Assembly: GCA_002087915.1 (NCBI GenBank)
Contig: LWDP01000049.1
Span: 1-13,504, forward strand
Length of the DNA stretch: 13,504 nucleotides
Reading direction: 5' to 3'
DNA from: Enterospora canceri
Taxonomy: Eukaryota; Microsporidia; Enterocytozoonidae
The position numbers and the translations under genes are program-made. Every line of letters begins with the position of its first letter. Positions within the stretch are counted from its first letter, which is position 1. The notes below the pieces were generated by a model that saw only the letters and a list, made by a program, of their open reading frames with translations, was not told the DNA's origin and searched no databases. Positions 7,374 to 13,504 of the stretch are shown piece by piece.

Positions 7374-7424
7374 CTCAATAATAAGTGACTACTATTATAA
7401 GATAATTTTATTATAAGATAATTT
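7364..7424. repeat. Two short direct repeats at the helicase stop codon and 3' region
   Basis: TAATAAGTGACT occurs at 7364-7375 (across the helicase stop) and again at 7379-7390. ATTATAAGATAATTT occurs at 7394-7408 and again at 7410-7424, a 16-base tandem period. The block lies in the 80-bp gap between the convergent helicase and HSP90 genes and could be slippage products or part of the transcript ends. No function is evident. Confidence 0.6.
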
Positions 7425-7453
7425 ATTGGTGACTACCACTATAATAACTATTA

Positions 7454-9427
7454 CTACTCCATCAACTCATACATTGTCCTAATGAATCCATTCTTGTCTT
7501 CTACTGGGAATCCACATCCAATAGCAGTTGACTGCCATAGGAATCTGACGTACTCTTCTACCTTGGTCGCATTCTTCTTATCAAACTCACCCTTGATCTT
7601 CTGAATGAACCTGTTTTCTGGGTTGATTTCAACAATCTTCTTCTGCCCATCGAGCATCTGTAGCATCATGTTGTGCTCAGTCGATGAGTTGGCCTTGAGA
7701 ATCGTCTCCATTGTTGGGGTGTATCCGTACTTGGTGATCAGGATGGAGGCAGGGACTCCCTTGAATCTCTTGCTCACAATCACCTTCTCAACCTGCTTCT
7801 CGAGAATGCGTACGATCTCCTTGCTGAAGTCAGCGTAGCCATCAAACTCCTCTGCCTTGGTCTCAGTCCCATCCTCGCCCAGAACACCCTCTTTTGCGAT
7901 ATTCTGGAATTCAAGGCCATTGTGACTCCTATAGCCCTGAAGCATGATTTCATCAAATGGATCACCCATCAGTAGAACAGTTCTGTCCTTGAATCCATCC
8001 AGGTAGATGCTTGTCTCAGCCTCCTTCTGAGTCAGGGCAGTCTGAACCAGAATCTGCTTCTCTTCCTTTCCAATTCTGTTGCAGTACTCGTTCAGACTGA
8101 TCTTCTCTGATGGATTCTGATTGGTTGGATAGCGAAGAAACTGCGCAAATGACGTCTGCACCTGATCAGTGGTGTCCTTCACTGCCAGCTTCAGGTTTCT
8201 GCTGAATTCAACCACAAACTTATCGAAGTTCTCCTGACTCAGATTCTTGATCATCGTGGCAATGCATTTTGGTAGGCGAGTTCTGAGTATTTTCAGGGCT
8301 GTTTTACCCTGAAGGAATTCACGAGAGATGTTCAGGGAGAAATCAGAGGAGGAGACAGCGCCAACTACGAATCCCATCCACTCCGGGACCACGTCACGGG
8401 GCAGCACGTCTGTGATGAAGACGCTGCTGTTGTAGATCTGGATGTTTCTTGCCTTCTCGTCCTGTTTCTGGAAGAAGTTCATTCTCTGCCTCTTTGGGAT
8501 GAAGAGGAGCACTTTCACCCCCACAATCCCCTCAAGGTGAAATGACTCAGCTGCCAGGTAGTCATCGTAGTCACCTGAAATCTGCTTGTAGAACTTCTTC
8601 AGGTCTTCTTCAGGGATATCAGAGATCTTCTTGTTCCAGACCTCAACATCGCTATTCGCAATCTTCATCTCCTTCTCTTTGATTTCATCCACCTTGTCCT
8701 TCACCTCTTCAACTTCCTCTACGTCTCCATTCTCTTTCTCCTTCTTCTCAGGCTTCTTCTCGCATTCAACAGCAATTGGATACCGAATGTACATCGAATG
8801 CTTCTTGACCAGCTCAATCAGCCTGTTTGAATCAAGGAATTCGTCTTCACCGTCTTTCAGTCGCAAGTAGATGGCTGTTCCGTGTTTGCCATCAAATGAG
8901 TCGCATTCTTCAATTGTGTAGCCAGATGAGCCATCTGACGACCAGACGTAGGCGGAGTCGCGAGGGCTCTTTGTGACGACATCTACGCGCTGAGCCACCA
9001 GAAACAGCGAGTAGAAGCCAAGGCCAAACTGCCCAATCAGGTCGTCGACCTGGGCACCAGCCTTGTTCTGCATCTCACGAAACAGGGCTGTTCCACTGGC
9101 TGCAATGGAACCAAGGTAGTTTCGGAGATCGTCCTTCGTCATTCCAATTCCGTTATCACGGATCACCAGCGTACGGTTGTCCTTGTCTGGGACAATCTCA
9201 ATCTTCAGGGCGTTGTAGGCCACCGTCTCGTAGCCCTCCTTGTCAAACTGCGCCTTGGAGTCAAACAGCTTTTTGCAGGCGTCAGACGCGTTGCTCACGG
9301 CCTCCCTCAGGAAGAGGTCCTTCGAGGAGTAGACGGAGTTGATGAACATCGACATCAGCTGCGGCACTTCGACGCCAAACTCGTGCTTCTCAGGCTTCTT
9401 GTTCTCGTTTCTTATTGCTTCAGACAT
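7454..9427 (-). CDS. HSP90: Cytosolic heat shock protein 90
   Basis: The 657-residue protein has all three HSP90 domains. The ATPase domain (about 15-225) contains YSSKDLFLREAVSNASDA with catalytic Glu42 and Asn46, DNGIGM with Asp91, and the lid GQFGLGFYS at 132-140. A Glu/Lys-rich charged linker spans about 223-255. The middle domain (about 260-525) carries NISREFLQ with the ATP-contacting Arg369. The dimerisation domain ends near 645. No signal peptide or ER-retention signal is seen, so this is the cytosolic form. It differs from typical cytosolic HSP90 by ending at YELME directly after the dimerisation domain, with no acidic tail or MEEVD. The ATG follows TTTTTCAGCCCAT. A heat-shock-element-like palindrome lies 35-48 bp upstream. 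The chaperone matures client proteins such as kinases. Confidence 0.97.
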   Translation of the reverse strand: MSEAIRNENKKPEKHEFGVEVPQLMSMFINSVYSSKDLFLREAVSNASDACKKLFDSKAQFDKEGYETVAYNALKIEIVPDKDNRTLVIRDNGIGMTKDDLRNYLGSIAASGTALFREMQNKAGAQVDDLIGQFGLGFYSLFLVAQRVDVVTKSPRDSAYVWSSDGSSGYTIEECDSFDGKHGTAIYLRLKDGEDEFLDSNRLIELVKKHSMYIRYPIAVECEKKPEKKEKENGDVEEVEEVKDKVDEIKEKEMKIANSDVEVWNKKISDIPEEDLKKFYKQISGDYDDYLAAESFHLEGIVGVKVLLFIPKRQRMNFFQKQDEKARNIQIYNSSVFITDVLPRDVVPEWMGFVVGAVSSSDFSLNISREFLQGKTALKILRTRLPKCIATMIKNLSQENFDKFVVEFSRNLKLAVKDTTDQVQTSFAQFLRYPTNQNPSEKISLNEYCNRIGKEEKQILVQTALTQKEAETSIYLDGFKDRTVLLMGDPFDEIMLQGYRSHNGLEFQNIAKEGVLGEDGTETKAEEFDGYADFSKEIVRILEKQVEKVIVSKRFKGVPASILITKYGYTPTMETILKANSSTEHNMMLQMLDGQKKIVEINPENRFIQKIKGEFDKKNATKVEEYVRFLWQSTAIGCGFPVEDKNGFIRTMYELME

Positions 9428-9461
9428 ATGGGCTGAAAAATTTGGAGATTTATGCTTAATG

Positions 9462-9498
9462 GTGTTCTAGAACACAAAATGGGCAAAAATGTGTTCTA
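9462..9498. promoter_or_regulatory. Heat-shock-element-like site between HSP90 and the divergent gene
   Basis: A perfect 14-bp palindrome GTGTTCTAGAACAC at 9462-9475 contains the tail-to-tail pair TTCnnGAA, which is the core of eukaryotic heat shock elements. The half GTGTTCTA is repeated at 9491-9498. The site is 35 bp from the HSP90 ATG and about 48 bp from the ATG of the divergent membrane-protein gene. Heat shock factor normally needs three nGAAn units; the third here is offset rather than contiguous. Confidence 0.55.
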
Positions 9499-9545
9499 TT
9501 TGATTTGTAGGCGAAATCACCAAATTGTTTGGAAGAGCCCACTAG

Positions 9546-10331
9546 ATGCACGAGGGGGACGAGGATGCGGGATGTGTGATCAGAATCACGGACGAGATGG
9601 GAATAGTGATAGACGAGGTGGCCGGAGAGACGCCGGAGACATTCACGCTCTATGAGTTCAGGCACCTGGTTCGGAAGTATCGGGAGCGAAACAAGGACTT
9701 CCTGGTGGCACGGGTGAGGACGCGTGACGGAACAGGACACCAGTACAACTCGTACTACGTGGCAGGGGAGTTCAATCGGGAGCTATTCAAGTACGACAAC
9801 TATCAGGCACTCCTTCACAGAATGAACATCAAGAATCCACTAAACAACCTGTTCATAAATCCACCTGTCGAATACTATCGGATTACGGTAACAGAGGTGG
9901 ACGAAGCATCGGACAGAGGCAGACTCGATCGGCGGGACGAGATATCGGCTCAGAGCATCGATGGCGAGCCAGATGGTGGTATAAAGCCAGACCAAAATGC
10001 AAACAAACAAATTGTGTATGAAGCCAGGTATTTCGCAGATGAAGACGACTTCATGAACAACAGCGATGTCAGGGAGTATTTCAAGGAGAACATGTACAGC
10101 TGCTCTGATGAGTTTCTGTACGACGTAGACTACACCGTATCAGACGAGTACTCCCAGACTGATCTCACTGCAATCATTTGGCAGATTATTCTGACGTGTA
10201 TGATGGCCATTCTGGCTATCGTATTCTGCGTAATCACGGCCGAATACGAGTTGGCGATGCTGATTTCGTTCATATTCGCAATGCTCCTCTTTCCACTCAT
10301 TCTGGAACTGCGATATCACCCACCTGAATAG
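9546..10331 (+). CDS. Unrecognised protein with two C-terminal membrane helices
   Basis: I cannot name this 261-residue protein. Residues 1-115 look like a folded soluble domain (FTLYEFRHLVRKYRER, DFLVARVRTRDG, NPLNNLFINPPVEYYRITV). Residues 116-205 are acidic and probably partly disordered (Asp/Glu-rich). Two adjacent hydrophobic segments close the protein: about 207-230 (LTAIIWQIILTCMMAILAIV) and 233-254 (YELAMLISFIFAMLLFPLIL), with a short loop between them. This is a helical hairpin anchor, and no signal peptide is seen, so the large N-domain should face the cytosol. The ATG follows GAGCCCACTAG. It shares its promoter region with HSP90 and converges on the CPSF100 gene, stopping 19 bp from it. 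GC content of the first half is higher than in the gene to its right. Confidence 0.75.
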   Translation: MHEGDEDAGCVIRITDEMGIVIDEVAGETPETFTLYEFRHLVRKYRERNKDFLVARVRTRDGTGHQYNSYYVAGEFNRELFKYDNYQALLHRMNIKNPLNNLFINPPVEYYRITVTEVDEASDRGRLDRRDEISAQSIDGEPDGGIKPDQNANKQIVYEARYFADEDDFMNNSDVREYFKENMYSCSDEFLYDVDYTVSDEYSQTDLTAIIWQIILTCMMAILAIVFCVITAEYELAMLISFIFAMLLFPLILELRYHPPE

Positions 10332-10350
10332 TTTCAGTTTTATTACATAA

Positions 10351-11958
10351 TCAGTGGTTTATTTCCCTAATTTGCCCATTTTCCTGTATTTCGTATCTGA
10401 CACCCAATTCAGGAAATATCACGCTGTTTCCAATCACAATATGACTGTTCTTGCTCATTATTGCAGTCATCCAGTGTTCTGTCTGCTCTACAATGTGCTG
10501 AATCTCATTCTTTTTATAGAAGTCAGTTATTTTCAGGATGCCATGCAAATAGAGGCTGTTTCCATGCAACAGTGTGTGCTCATCCACCAATAGATCTATT
10601 TCGGTTATTTTTGTATCAATTTCTACTCTTTCTGCATTCACAAATACCTCTTTTCTTTCTTTATATTTTCCGTAGTCATCTTCTATTTCATTTACGGTTG
10701 CCTCCATTTTGATCTGGAAATTGATGCATTTCTTCCTATCCAATTCACCAACTGGCCTATTGAAACAGGCAACCTGCTGTGTTCTGAATATCTCTGGTAT
10801 CTTCTCGTGTTTTCCTACAAAAATGATCTTCTGTTTCTCAGTGAAGGCGTAGTTCAGGTTTCTGATGTGCTTGAAAAAGCGATATTTTTTGAATGGAAAT
10901 GGCTCACTATCGCATTGTTCCCTGAGCCATTCACTCTGATTGTTCAATTGGGCGTATATTTTGTCAAATGCATGGGAGACAATGAACAGGTTGATGCTAC
11001 TTTGCTCAATCAGAGACAGAACATGCATGGCTACGTCTATGAAGCTGTCTGTCAAATCATGTTGGATGAAGATAGACCCATTGACTCGTTTTAGTGCTCG
11101 TTTGATGAATTTGTTAAATTCATCCAATTGCGATGATTTTCTTGCTACTGTTTCTTCAACCTTTGTATTCTGCTGCTTCTGAGATGGCTCATCCTGGTTG
11201 TAGAAGTCTTTTTGTTCAATCATTTCAATCTGTTCAATTCTCTGCTTCTTGATCAACTCATCAATTGAAGAAGTCTTCTCCCTCTGGACATCAATTTCAT
11301 TCACAATCTCAATAGTGTCATCATTGAATTGGTGATCCTGATACTCCAATTCTCGCTCATTCTTATTGATCAATAAATAATCAGTACAAAGTGGATCAGC
11401 TGGGAGATAGAACTTCTGCTCTAGTGAGTATGATGTCAGGTACAGTAGTGTGGTACCATTGTCGAAGGTGAATTCATAGTTGATCCATCCCAGTCCAGCT
11501 CCAGATGAAGTTGTTTTGATCGTAATGTTGAATAGGCGAATCTTCTCATGCAAATTAACAAAGACAACTTTTGATTTGAACAGTCTCAAATCAATGTCAT
11601 CGATGCAATGGAGACTTGTTCCATCTTCTACTTCTTCATCGTCGTAGTTGTACTGCATAGCCATGTGTTCCTCATAAAGAACCAGAATTTGGTAATAAAT
11701 TGGCTTTGTAATGTATATGCGCCTAACACTGGTGCATAAGAGGACGCCGATGTCTGTTTTGGTGACAAAGAGGCTGTCAAATGCATCTTGGAGGTCGCGA
11801 ACCAGGAACTTAATGCTCTTCCGAGGCGCATTAAATGTAGGAAATTTAAAGTTTTTGCCGTACAACTTGGCTGTGAAGTCAAGCAGACACCTTGTGCCTC
11901 CATCTGACATCGTGTAGAATGATCGATGATCAATGGTGTGTCTGTTAAACTGTGCCAT
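10351..11958 (-). CDS. CFT2: Reduced CPSF100/Cft2-like mRNA 3'-end processing subunit
   Basis: The 535 residues match the order of segments of CPSF100, the inactive metallo-beta-lactamase/beta-CASP partner of the CPSF73 endonuclease. Visible matches are: strand CLLDF (24-28), IYITKPIYYQ...LYEEH (81-98, family 'IYAT.PVYK...LYQS'), the IDDID...FKSKVVFVNLHEKI segment (119-140), and AGLGWINYEFTFDNGTTLLYLTSYS (split over 154-178). A beta-CASP region follows with GSIFIQHDLTDSFID (294-308), NNQSEWL (339-345), EPFPFKKYRFFKHIRNL (352-368) and KIIFVGKHE. No HxHxDH zinc motif is present, as expected for this inactive subunit. The human protein is about 780 residues and the yeast about 860; here the C-terminal part is short. 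A charged, low-complexity insert fills about 200-275. The ATG follows TTTTAACCCAAC. The call rests on segment order more than on identity. Confidence 0.7.
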   Translation of the reverse strand: MAQFNRHTIDHRSFYTMSDGGTRCLLDFTAKLYGKNFKFPTFNAPRKSIKFLVRDLQDAFDSLFVTKTDIGVLLCTSVRRIYITKPIYYQILVLYEEHMAMQYNYDDEEVEDGTSLHCIDDIDLRLFKSKVVFVNLHEKIRLFNITIKTTSSGAGLGWINYEFTFDNGTTLLYLTSYSLEQKFYLPADPLCTDYLLINKNERELEYQDHQFNDDTIEIVNEIDVQREKTSSIDELIKKQRIEQIEMIEQKDFYNQDEPSQKQQNTKVEETVARKSSQLDEFNKFIKRALKRVNGSIFIQHDLTDSFIDVAMHVLSLIEQSSINLFIVSHAFDKIYAQLNNQSEWLREQCDSEPFPFKKYRFFKHIRNLNYAFTEKQKIIFVGKHEKIPEIFRTQQVACFNRPVGELDRKKCINFQIKMEATVNEIEDDYGKYKERKEVFVNAERVEIDTKITEIDLLVDEHTLLHGNSLYLHGILKITDFYKKNEIQHIVEQTEHWMTAIMSKNSHIVIGNSVIFPELGVRYEIQENGQIREINH

Positions 11959-12040
11959 GTTGGGTTAAAAGTTTTCGTTTAGTTTATCTGATAAACCCAG
12001 TTTAAGAGGCTGTTTTTTGCTACTATTTACTAGAATGGAT

Positions 12041-12409
12041 TCAGGCTGGCCGATAGTTGATTCGTATGACGGCCTTCTTGCCCTTTGGAATCTTTGGATA
12101 CTTTGATGGGTCGCACTTCCTTTTCTTCTTCTTTTCTGCCTTCTTCTTTTCTTCCTCTTTCGTTAGTTTCTTCAATTCCTGTACAATTGATTTGCTTCCT
12201 GGTGTTTTGTCCAGTTGCTTCTCAGCCTTACTTGCGTATTGATCGTATTCACTTGATAGATCAACCAATGTCCCTGGAATACTGCTTTTATCAGAAGCCT
12301 GTGACTTGCTACTGCTATCTGATGATTCGGTTGATGACGACTCTCCAGCAGCAACTGGCTCTGTTGCGACTTCTGCAGTCTGCATCAAGGTGATCAATAG
12401 GTACAACAT
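12041..12409 (-). CDS. Small Ser/Lys-rich protein, possibly secreted
   Basis: This 122-residue protein is not one I recognise. It starts with a short hydrophobic run (LYLLITLM, 2-9) followed by small residues (TAEVATEPVAAGE), which could be a minimal signal peptide with cleavage near residue 15. Next comes a Ser-rich, probably disordered stretch (24-43), a helix-prone acidic/polar part (50-80), and a very basic segment (LKKLTKEEEKKKAEKKKKRK, 79-98) that resembles a nuclear localisation signal. It ends PKIPKGKKAVIRINYRPA. There is one cysteine. The ATG is directly preceded by CTCCCC, supporting this start. If secreted, it could act in the spore coat, the polar tube or the host cell; if not, it may bind nucleic acid. 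None of these roles is shown by the sequence. Confidence 0.65.
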   Translation of the reverse strand: MLYLLITLMQTAEVATEPVAAGESSSTESSDSSSKSQASDKSSIPGTLVDLSSEYDQYASKAEKQLDKTPGSKSIVQELKKLTKEEEKKKAEKKKKRKCDPSKYPKIPKGKKAVIRINYRPA

Positions 12410-12551
12410 GGGGAGTATTGTTTATCTCTATTTATATTTGTAATATTTCATACTGATTTATTACCTGATCAAACAATATGGTGGAATATTTGTAAAACCG
12501 TAACTAACGCCTACAACCAAGTATTACTATGAAATACGCTTATTAACCCAT

Positions 12552-13504
12552 ATGCATTTTTCTTCATTCAACGAGAACTACCTAAAAAACAATCTCGATA
12601 GCGAAAACAAGGAAGAGTGCATCATGCAGCTTACTAAGCAGATTGAGGAGAAGGAGGCTGAGATGTACGACGAGCTGAACACAGGATACCTCTCAGTGAT
12701 AAACAAGTGCTCTAAGTTAGAGAGTCTCACAAATTACATGCAAAACATTCAGGTGGCCAACACTGAGTTCGGGAATGTGACAAACGAGCTGATTCTAAGG
12801 ACATCAAACATGTCCGATGAGCGAGCAACCATCAGCGATGCCATCTCAAGGATTGAGGAAGTGAAACATGAGTTCAAAATTGTGCAGAATTTTATCGCAA
12901 AAAGAAACAAATTTCCAAACTTGAAATTCAACAACAAGGAATCCAAGGTCTCGTATTTTCACGCAGTTGAATCACTGATGGGAATGAAGAACATGTTGGA
13001 GTATTTCAAGAAGTACAACTTCTTTATGCCACTGAATCAGGTTTATAGGGACTTCTATACACAATTTATTATGAATGTTAAGGAAAACATCAATGACTGG
13101 CTCGAGAACATTCCATATGTAGAGATAGGCGGAGATGTGAAGGTGCAGACATACAGGAACAGTGTATTCGACAGCTTCGATGCGTATAGATCAAAATTGG
13201 TTGGAAAACAGTTTTTGAAAATACATTATGCAGCAAGAGAATTGAGCATCGAGCCATTGGTTGTGGAAACGATCAACAACAAGCGCCTTGATCTTGGATT
13301 TGCATTTGAACGTGGAATGTACAAGGCAGAAAAGAAGAAGGGGACTGTTTCTAGTTTATTGGAGACTACGACAAATAACTCAGAAGAGCCACCAAATCAA
13401 CGAGATATAGAAGTAGAGCACCCAAAGAACATTGCAAAGGATAAAGAGAGCACAGAAGAAGAATTCATCAAAATCAATCAACCTAGGCCAATTAAGATAC
13501 AAAC
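12552..13504 (+). CDS. SEC15: Sec15-like exocyst subunit, N-terminal part (runs off the window)
   Basis: The frame is open from ATG 12552 to the window edge, 317 codons, and is incomplete at the C-terminus. The start follows TATTAACCCAT. Residues 17-118 are a long helical, coiled-coil-prone region, with LTKQIEEKEAEMYDELNTGY and later IEEVKHEFKIVQNFIAKR. Then comes YFHAVESLMGMKNMLEYFKK (135-154), and FYTQFIMNVKENINDWL (168-184). The order and spacing resemble the N-terminus of Sec15/EXOC6, where a 'YYSALKTMEQLEN' helix is followed by 'NLPKLREDI'. Sec15 is the exocyst subunit that binds the vesicle Rab Sec4 and tethers secretory vesicles at the plasma membrane. From 258 the chain becomes charged and low-complexity. 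Other helical-rod tethering subunits are the alternative. Confidence 0.6.
   Translation, partial: MHFSSFNENYLKNNLDSENKEECIMQLTKQIEEKEAEMYDELNTGYLSVINKCSKLESLTNYMQNIQVANTEFGNVTNELILRTSNMSDERATISDAISRIEEVKHEFKIVQNFIAKRNKFPNLKFNNKESKVSYFHAVESLMGMKNMLEYFKKYNFFMPLNQVYRDFYTQFIMNVKENINDWLENIPYVEIGGDVKVQTYRNSVFDSFDAYRSKLVGKQFLKIHYAARELSIEPLVVETINNKRLDLGFAFERGMYKAEKKKGTVSSLLETTTNNSEEPPNQRDIEVEHPKNIAKDKESTEEEFIKINQPRPIKIQ

Noticed and set aside
7454..9427. ER-type HSP90 (GRP94)
   Set aside because: There is no signal peptide and no KDEL-type end.

Overview
This window looks like nuclear DNA from a microsporidian, an intracellular fungus-like eukaryote; the genus is not resolved. About 91% of the 13.5 kb is protein coding. 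No introns are visible, and convergent or tandem neighbours lie as little as 1 and 14 bp apart. Ten of the eleven full-length genes carry a C-rich element shortly before ATG (CCC in nine, GCC in one), the usual microsporidian start signal. The proteins are typical eukaryotic ones: ubiquitin-eS31 fusion, NAC alpha, Rab geranylgeranyltransferase alpha, HSP90, CPSF100 and Sec15. The standard genetic code fits, with TAA, TAG and TGA all used as stops.

Layout, left to right: (1) 1-312 holds the last 45 codons of a probable transposase-like protein and four copies of a purine-rich repeat. (2) 313-1050 (-) encodes a WOPR (Gti1/Pac2/Wor1) transcription factor, followed by a 286-bp promoter region with a 12-bp inverted repeat. 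(3) 1337-1774 (+) is NAC alpha, 1 bp from the convergent Rab geranylgeranyltransferase alpha gene (1776-2720, -). Upstream of that lies an unrecognised 412-residue protein (2735-3973, -). (4) 4013-4585 (+) is an unrecognised single-pass membrane protein, then ubiquitin-eS31 (4643-5095, +), then a 709-residue FANCJ/BRIP1-like helicase (5244-7373, +) whose middle is markedly GC-rich. (5) HSP90 (7454-9427, -) lacks the MEEVD tail. It shares a 118-bp divergent promoter, containing a heat-shock-element-like palindrome, with an unrecognised two-helix membrane protein (9546-10331, +). (6) 10351-11958 (-) is a very reduced CPSF100/Cft2. A small Ser/Lys-rich, possibly secreted protein follows (12041-12409, -), then the N-terminal part of a Sec15-like exocyst subunit (12552 to the window end, +).

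The genes do not form a single pathway. They are scattered housekeeping functions: co-translational folding and ribosome, chaperone, mRNA 3' processing, DNA repair and vesicle traffic. One loose functional link is that Rab geranylgeranyltransferase lipidates Rab GTPases such as Sec4, which Sec15 binds in other fungi. I did not find a convincing new multi-gene system. The most notable points are the WOPR regulator with its palindromic promoter, the FANCJ-like helicase with an internal GC island, the tail-less HSP90, the shared start box of two ribosome-linked genes, and the lineage-specific membrane or secreted proteins.
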